Positions 59,016-64,000 of a stretch of DNA of 64,000 bases are shown here, piece by piece (position 1 is the first letter of the stretch; every line of letters begins with the position of its first letter). The position numbers and the translations under genes were made by a program. The notes beneath the pieces were generated by a model that saw nothing but the letters and a program-made list of their open reading frames with translations, was not told the DNA's origin and searched no databases. This stretch comes from Uloborus plumipes. Its lineage: Eukaryota > Arthropoda > Arachnida > Araneae > Uloboridae. The DNA is taken from NCBI GenBank assembly GCA_038373865.1, contig JAXGGA010002973.1, positions 47,042-111,041 on the forward strand, given 5' to 3'.

Positions 59016-62000
59016 GTGTTTTCATTTTGACAGTAGTGTATCAACAATAAAGAATATTAACTTAGTCTAACATTTCTAAAAAGATATATTTTCTTTTATT
59101 TCAAAAAATTCTGGAATTCATTGCTTTATATTTTTTTATTTTGAATCATTAATTCAAAATTTTCTAGAAATATTTAGTAAAATATTTCTAGAGAAATTTT
59201 CTTATGCACATTCGGAAATGAGACAAATTGATAATTCCGATGCATCTTATTTTTGAACCTACTGTTTACTTAATTGGAAAGCGTTTTTATTAAATTTATC
59301 TTTTTTCTTTACAATAAACGAACACACGCGCTAACTGTGCACATAAGACACATGTGTTATCTCGTAAACGAATTTTTCATTTTGTAAGTTACAAGTTAGA
59401 TTTTAAAGCCCATAATATTCGCACTTAAGTACGTTTATTTTAAATGTATTCCTTTACAGAATCAGACTTTTGAAGGAACTCTTTAAAATAGAATAAATAG
59501 TCTAAATGTAAAAAAAAAATTCAGAAAAATTGGAAAAGAATAAAATTGGATAAGAAAATAAAACCGAAACTATTTAATTACTTTTTTGATTTTAGCCAAA
59601 GTCTTCCTTTGTTCCTTTGACGTCAGTCAGCGCGTTAAACACAAATTAACTGAAAATTGAAAATCTCATACCGGTTTAGATTACGGTAAAAAATGATATT
59701 ATAATAAAACAGAATTATTTAATCGTCGCAAGAAAACAAAAAGGTTTTTGTTTGTGTGAAATGTCTCTTGCTCAAAAAATAGAATCGTTTTATTGTTTTC
59801 AAAAGCATCCCCTAAAGTAATTAAATATCTAGACCACACACACACCGTTTTTCATCGTGGAGCGTGCAACCCGCCAGAAGGCAGTTTAATTTTTTCAGAA
59901 GGCAACCTGAAATGAGTTGTTAATTGTTTTTGACTGTCAGTGATTTTCTTTTCTGCACTACCAGTATTTTTTTTTCTTTCTTTTAATTTTCACATATTGT
60001 TTGAAAACTTGTTTGAACGAAGGTATTGTCTTTAAGTTTGTGTCATGTCAAAAAGCATTTAATTTTTCGAGTAATATAAATTATGCATTGTAGAACCACG
60101 ATCCATTGTTTTTCAAGGGATACGTAAAATAAAAACAAAATGAATGCGAGAAAACGATAAATGCTTATTAAACGCGAAACATAAATTTTTTTAAATTGTT
60201 AATTATATACATAACGTATACAACATATACGTGTAAGAAATTCTCGGAAACTTTAAGGTAATTATTACTGTAAAATGGCGTGCTTACAACACGGAGAAAG
60301 TTACGCAGCAAACTAAGCCAGAAGTATTCCAATCGCAGGCCCAACTAGAGGCACATTCAAAAGCTAGAAGTCTAGAAAAATAAAGTAAAAGACTTCTCCC
60401 AGATAATGAAATCCTAATAACCTTTTTTCTAATTAAGTTATTTTAGGCACCAATGATTATGAAATATTTATGAAAAGGTTCCTATTAAAAAGTTTCATCG
60501 TGAATACGATGACTGTGTACAGACAAATTGTTTAAAAAAGAAGGTTGCAAAAAGGTGTCCTTCGGGAACAGCTATAGCAGCCCTTCAGAAGATTGGTCTT
60601 TTAAGCAGTTAGGGGTCGAAAATTGAACAGTGGATGCACAACGTAGTCTTTGAAATGAATTTGTAAACTTTTCTATAAATATGTTTTTATAGTTGTTAGT
60701 TGTTTGTAATCAAATATGAGAGTTTCAAAAAATTATTCTCAACCTGTATAAACAGGTTGAGAACAGGTCGGAATCGCATTCGTGGTCCAGTAAACAAAAA
60801 ATCAGACATTTGTCCTCCACGTGATTATTCTGTATTATATTTCAAATGTAATATTTAAAGTAGATAATAAACAAAAAACTTTGCCCAAGAAATCACACAT
60901 GCCTGTACAATTTTTATTTGAAAAAGAAGCAAAGAAAAAAAACCTGTGTGAATTCTTAACAATTTTAAATCAAGTATAGAGCTGTCATGTTCAGGTCAAA
61001 ATGTCTGTTTTTCCGTGAAATAGTCCTAATTTAAATAACCAACCACACACTTAATTTTGAAAAATCTTCAGGATAAGAAAGCAAAATCTAGTACTAATTC
61101 CAATACAAATCAAAACATAGTTTTATACCTTATGATTGATACTTTAACACTATAGAATACAAGTTTCCTATTGCTTTTATTACTATTGTTTATTTTATGT
61201 ATTTTTTCGCGTATCCGTCAATAATGCCTTGAGATATCTTCCTAGCCATGCATTCGTCTGTCGATGTTAATAAGGAAAAAACATCAAATCCATCGTTACG
61301 AAGACTTAACAAGAGGAGATGTAGAAGCATACATATAACAAGCTTACCAATTTCGTAGCTAAAGCAGAATTTATATGTATAGAACGGTAATGCTTCAGGA
61401 ATAACAAGATCAGCAGTTTTGCATGATAAACTCTTTTAGTGGCTAATATAAAGCTTCTAAATCATACATTACTGCAGTTCAACAATAACGTATTACTCGA
61501 ATTCAACTAATTGTGTCACTACTCAAACATTTCACAACTTAAGTTAATGAATGTATTATATGTGTAAAAAGATCCTCTTATGTTAGGAACATTAATCATG
61601 AATTTTAAAATCACTATAGCCAAATTCATGAGTTAGATTTTCAGAAAAAATATAAAAAGATGGGGGAAACTAATTTACTATTCAACAGAGAGAGTATTAA
61701 TATTCAGTCAATTGGGTTTTTAGGTTTTTCTTTATCTGTTTTGGATAAACTAAAGAAATATCGCCCTCATTTTCAGAACAATTTGCACTTACAAGGGTTT
61801 TTTGCAGGAAAATTATGGACTTTTTTTTTTTTTGTAAACTAGCAAGCGTAAGTATACAAGTTGTTAATTCTAAAAGCAAAAAGTAATATCGATAAAACTG
61901 ACAGCCACGTTTTGTAAATAAAAAGAATACTTATTGCTGCAAAATAAGTTGTGAATTTACCGTTCTTCTCTGAAGTATGTATTATTTTATTTTCTCTCTC

Positions 62001-63020
62001 ACTTCTCTTTTAGAACAACACCTGCATTTTGTGTTTCAAAAATGAATGCTTCCTTAAAATGTATTGCATAAGTAAAGTTATTAGTTTTCTCAATAAATAT
62101 TTCGAATCAGTTATGGCTAGCACCATGTTGAGCAAAAACTAATTTCATAATAAAAACCTTTAAATTTAAGCTCGCGTAAAAAATTACCAAAATTGTTATT
62201 TTTTTAATTTAAAAGATTTTTTGAACCGGAGGGACATTCAGAAAAAAGCTATATTTTAATTGTACTCTAAATGTAAAAAGTCTACACTGTTCTTCATACA
62301 CTTCAACACTTATAACGGTCAAGAAGAGACCGCAACATATGCTCCTTATAACCGAGTGCTCTTAAAAAACTTATTCGCAAAAAAATCATAATATTCATTA
62401 AAATTTGCTTTTTTAGTTTTTCATTTCTGTACAACTCTTAAGAAGTCATATTCAATCTCACCACTCTATCTAATTTCATGGGAAACAATAACAACAACTA
62501 AAGAAGTTTTAATTTGCCTTAAACTAACGTACTGTTTCCTGGATACTTTTAACCAATATGACCCAAAAAACATCGTCATTTGTACGAATGATTTCTAAAA
62601 AAGGTCAAGGTTTTTCTGCGCATCAAAAGTCATCGACTATATTGAGCCTGTTTAGAATGATATTCTTCCACATTTGTTGATATCTTTGCTGTCTTCATTA
62701 CTGTTTCCTCTACCTTAGCTTGAATTTGAGCTACAGTATCCGAGGAAGTAAGTATCTCGGAAGTAATAAAATTGGCGCCAACAAATACATAATTTTAGAG
62801 TGCTACTCTCCTTCACAAACTTAGAAAAAGAGACCCCCATCACTTGTTTTCGAGATTTATGACTCATCAGTAACTTTAGGTTGGCTTGAGAAAGCTAAAT
62901 TAAATTTCCAAGAAAGGATAATCCGACTGGATGCCAATAGAAATTTTATTGATCACAAAATGATTGTCTTAAAGCTAGGTTTTCTTTAAAGCGAGTTATA
63001 CTCCCGTAGATTTAAAATTG
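59016..63020. other. Long AT-rich stretch with no recognised gene
   Basis: No coding region, RNA gene or paired terminal repeats could be supported. A small hairpin, CAACCTGTATAAACAGGTTG, lies at about 60743-60762. Confidence 0.45.
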
Positions 63021-63022
63021 TA

Positions 63023-63329
63023 CACTGCAAAAAATAAGCTGTTGTTTTTACAGAAAATACTGGTAGCAGAGGTTCCAGTTTAAAACTAAAAGCATAGTAA
63101 AAAACTAAAACTAGATATTTAACAGTTTATCGCTGTAAAACTAGCAATTTACAGTTTATTGCTGCAAAATTAGCAATATTACCGTAAAATTAGCCTCATT
63201 ATACTGAAAAAATGGTAGTAAAATACTTGTAGCAGAGGTTCCACAGTTTAAAACCGTAAAATGCACAGTAATAAACTGAAACTATCAGTTTTACAGTTTA
63301 TTACTGTAATTCTGCTTCGTATCATAAAG
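63023..63329. mobile_element. CACTGTAAAAAATGAATG-family MITE, copy 3 (one end)
   Basis: Starts CACTGCAAAAAATAAGCTG after TA (63021-63022), with the family's GCAGAGGTTCCA and TTTACAGTTTATTACTGTAA blocks. The right end is missing; similarity stops near 63310 where a different repeat begins. Confidence 0.65.
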
Positions 63330-63405
63330 CAGTTTCATAAAGTGTGGTCCACTGACCCCGGGGTGCACAAGCTCGTGCCAGGGGGTCCGCGGTGCTATCC
63401 TGCTA
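63330..63405. other. Possible single hAT-type end
   Basis: CAGTTTCATAAAGTGTGGTCC, ACTGACCCCGGGGTGC and AGGGGGTCCGCGG have the look of Charlie-like hAT termini. No partner end or duplication was found. Confidence 0.3.
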
Positions 63406-63829
63406 AAACGTAAGAAATAACTGAAATTGAAGGACGAGTAACAATATTTGATTTCAAATTGAAAGCACATTTATAAAGTATAAAGAAATCCTGTTTACAA
63501 ACAAGCAGGGAGCAGCAAACTTACCGGAAACTTCAATTTTGATACATATTTTCAATCCTGAAATAATATTTCGTAAGGTATATTCTATTATGGCGTGTTT
63601 GGTGTATTATATTTGACATAGTTTTTCCAAAATCCAATGCGAAATAGAACTTCCTGATCTCCTGACGTAAGTGACGGACCTGAAGTTGATATTGTACCTA
63701 ACAAGTGCTATTCAGCATTATTTGATTTTAAAAAGAGTGTAGGTTATCTTATCTTTTAAAAGTCAATGTGGGAAGAAGTTAACACGCTACAATTTTCTTA
63801 ATTTTAGTTACATGAAACAAACGTGCAAA

Positions 63830-64000
63830 TATGCAATACACCACCAACTCGGTTATTTCCATCCCTGAACTGCAGTTTCGTGCTTATTATGCACTCATCA
63901 GCATGGAATAGGAAAGTAACCGAGTTGGAGGCAAGAATCCTCTTATAGAGCAAAGAGAGCCAAAAAAACTGGTAGCTAATGTGAAATTAGAATACCAGCG
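63830..64000 (-). repeat. Penelope-like terminal repeat at the window edge
   Basis: Collinear with 51498-51670 and runs off the window. Read on the minus strand it ends GAGTTGGTGGTGTATTGCA. It is the best-preserved copy of the repeat here, so any attached Penelope-like body could lie beyond 64000, although these repeats also occur alone. Confidence 0.68.
63855..63912 (-). ncRNA. Hammerhead ribozyme motif (Penelope-type), minus strand
   Basis: Minus-strand core CTGATGA (complement at 63895-63901). Stem II is GTGC (63891-63894) and GCAC (63880-63883) with loop ATAATAA. Then GAA (63877-63879), stem III octamer ACTGCAGT (63869-63876) and U at the cleavage position (63868). Stem I pairs CCATG with CAGGGATGG with one internal mismatch. 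All conserved core bases are present, unlike the copy at 51498-51670. Confidence 0.78.

Overview
The window is eukaryotic, AT-rich and intergenic or intronic in character. No host protein-coding gene can be supported on either strand. It lacks bacterial-style operons and is full of poly(A/T) runs, long poly(G/C) tracts, microsatellites and transposable elements. The element mix suggests an arthropod: hAT, Tc1/mariner-like, pogo-like, piggyBac-like and Harbinger-like DNA elements, Penelope-like retroelement (PLE) fragments with hammerhead-ribozyme motifs, a tRNA-derived SINE, and an ACTAGCTRCGTGRCCCGGCGTTGC-type repeat. A chelicerate such as a spider is my best guess, at low confidence and from memory of similar repeats.

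Layout. 0.4-2.5 kb: a TA-flanked DNA element with a nested second element. 4.3-10.4 kb: a nest of hAT elements. The outer one (4288-10404, TSD ctacacac) holds a TA-flanked foldback (6546-7196), and a second hAT (7202-10111, TSD ctgtagat) landed on that foldback's edge. 10.9-12.75 kb: a 1.4-kb foldback and a 247-bp MITE. 14.3-14.9 kb: a decayed Tc1-type transposase. 19.0-19.6 kb: a PLE-tail-like palindrome. 20.97-23.98 kb: a 3-kb foldback with 1.25-kb arms that splits a short dispersed repeat. 24.3-26.1 kb: a SINE split at its tip by a MITE, then a 5'-truncated PLE GIY-YIG endonuclease. 26.7-28.4 kb: another TA-flanked element. 29.3-36.2 kb: MITEs, including two piggyBac-like ones with TTAA duplications, one of which carries four CCCGA/TCGGG hairpins.

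39.74-42.87 kb is the best gene-bearing unit. It is a complete hAT transposon with an exact 8-bp duplication (gtgttgag), CGGATA-rich subterminal repeats and a BED-finger transposase that is open except for one in-frame TGA. 46.0-48.5 kb: two copies of a dispersed repeat, the first expanded by a 54-bp and a 72-bp tandem array. 51.5-52.3 kb and the right edge: PLE terminal fragments with hammerhead motifs, one split by a hAT MITE. 52.5-59.0 kb: piggyBac-like and Harbinger-like MITEs and a hAT-like foldback (56351-59007) with about 560-bp terminal arms.

The only recognisable proteins are element-encoded: the hAT transposase, the PLE endonuclease tail and the Tc1 relic. Each appears non-functional as read. 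Boundaries with exact target duplications are reliable; arm lengths and superfamily names without coding support are inference by eye.
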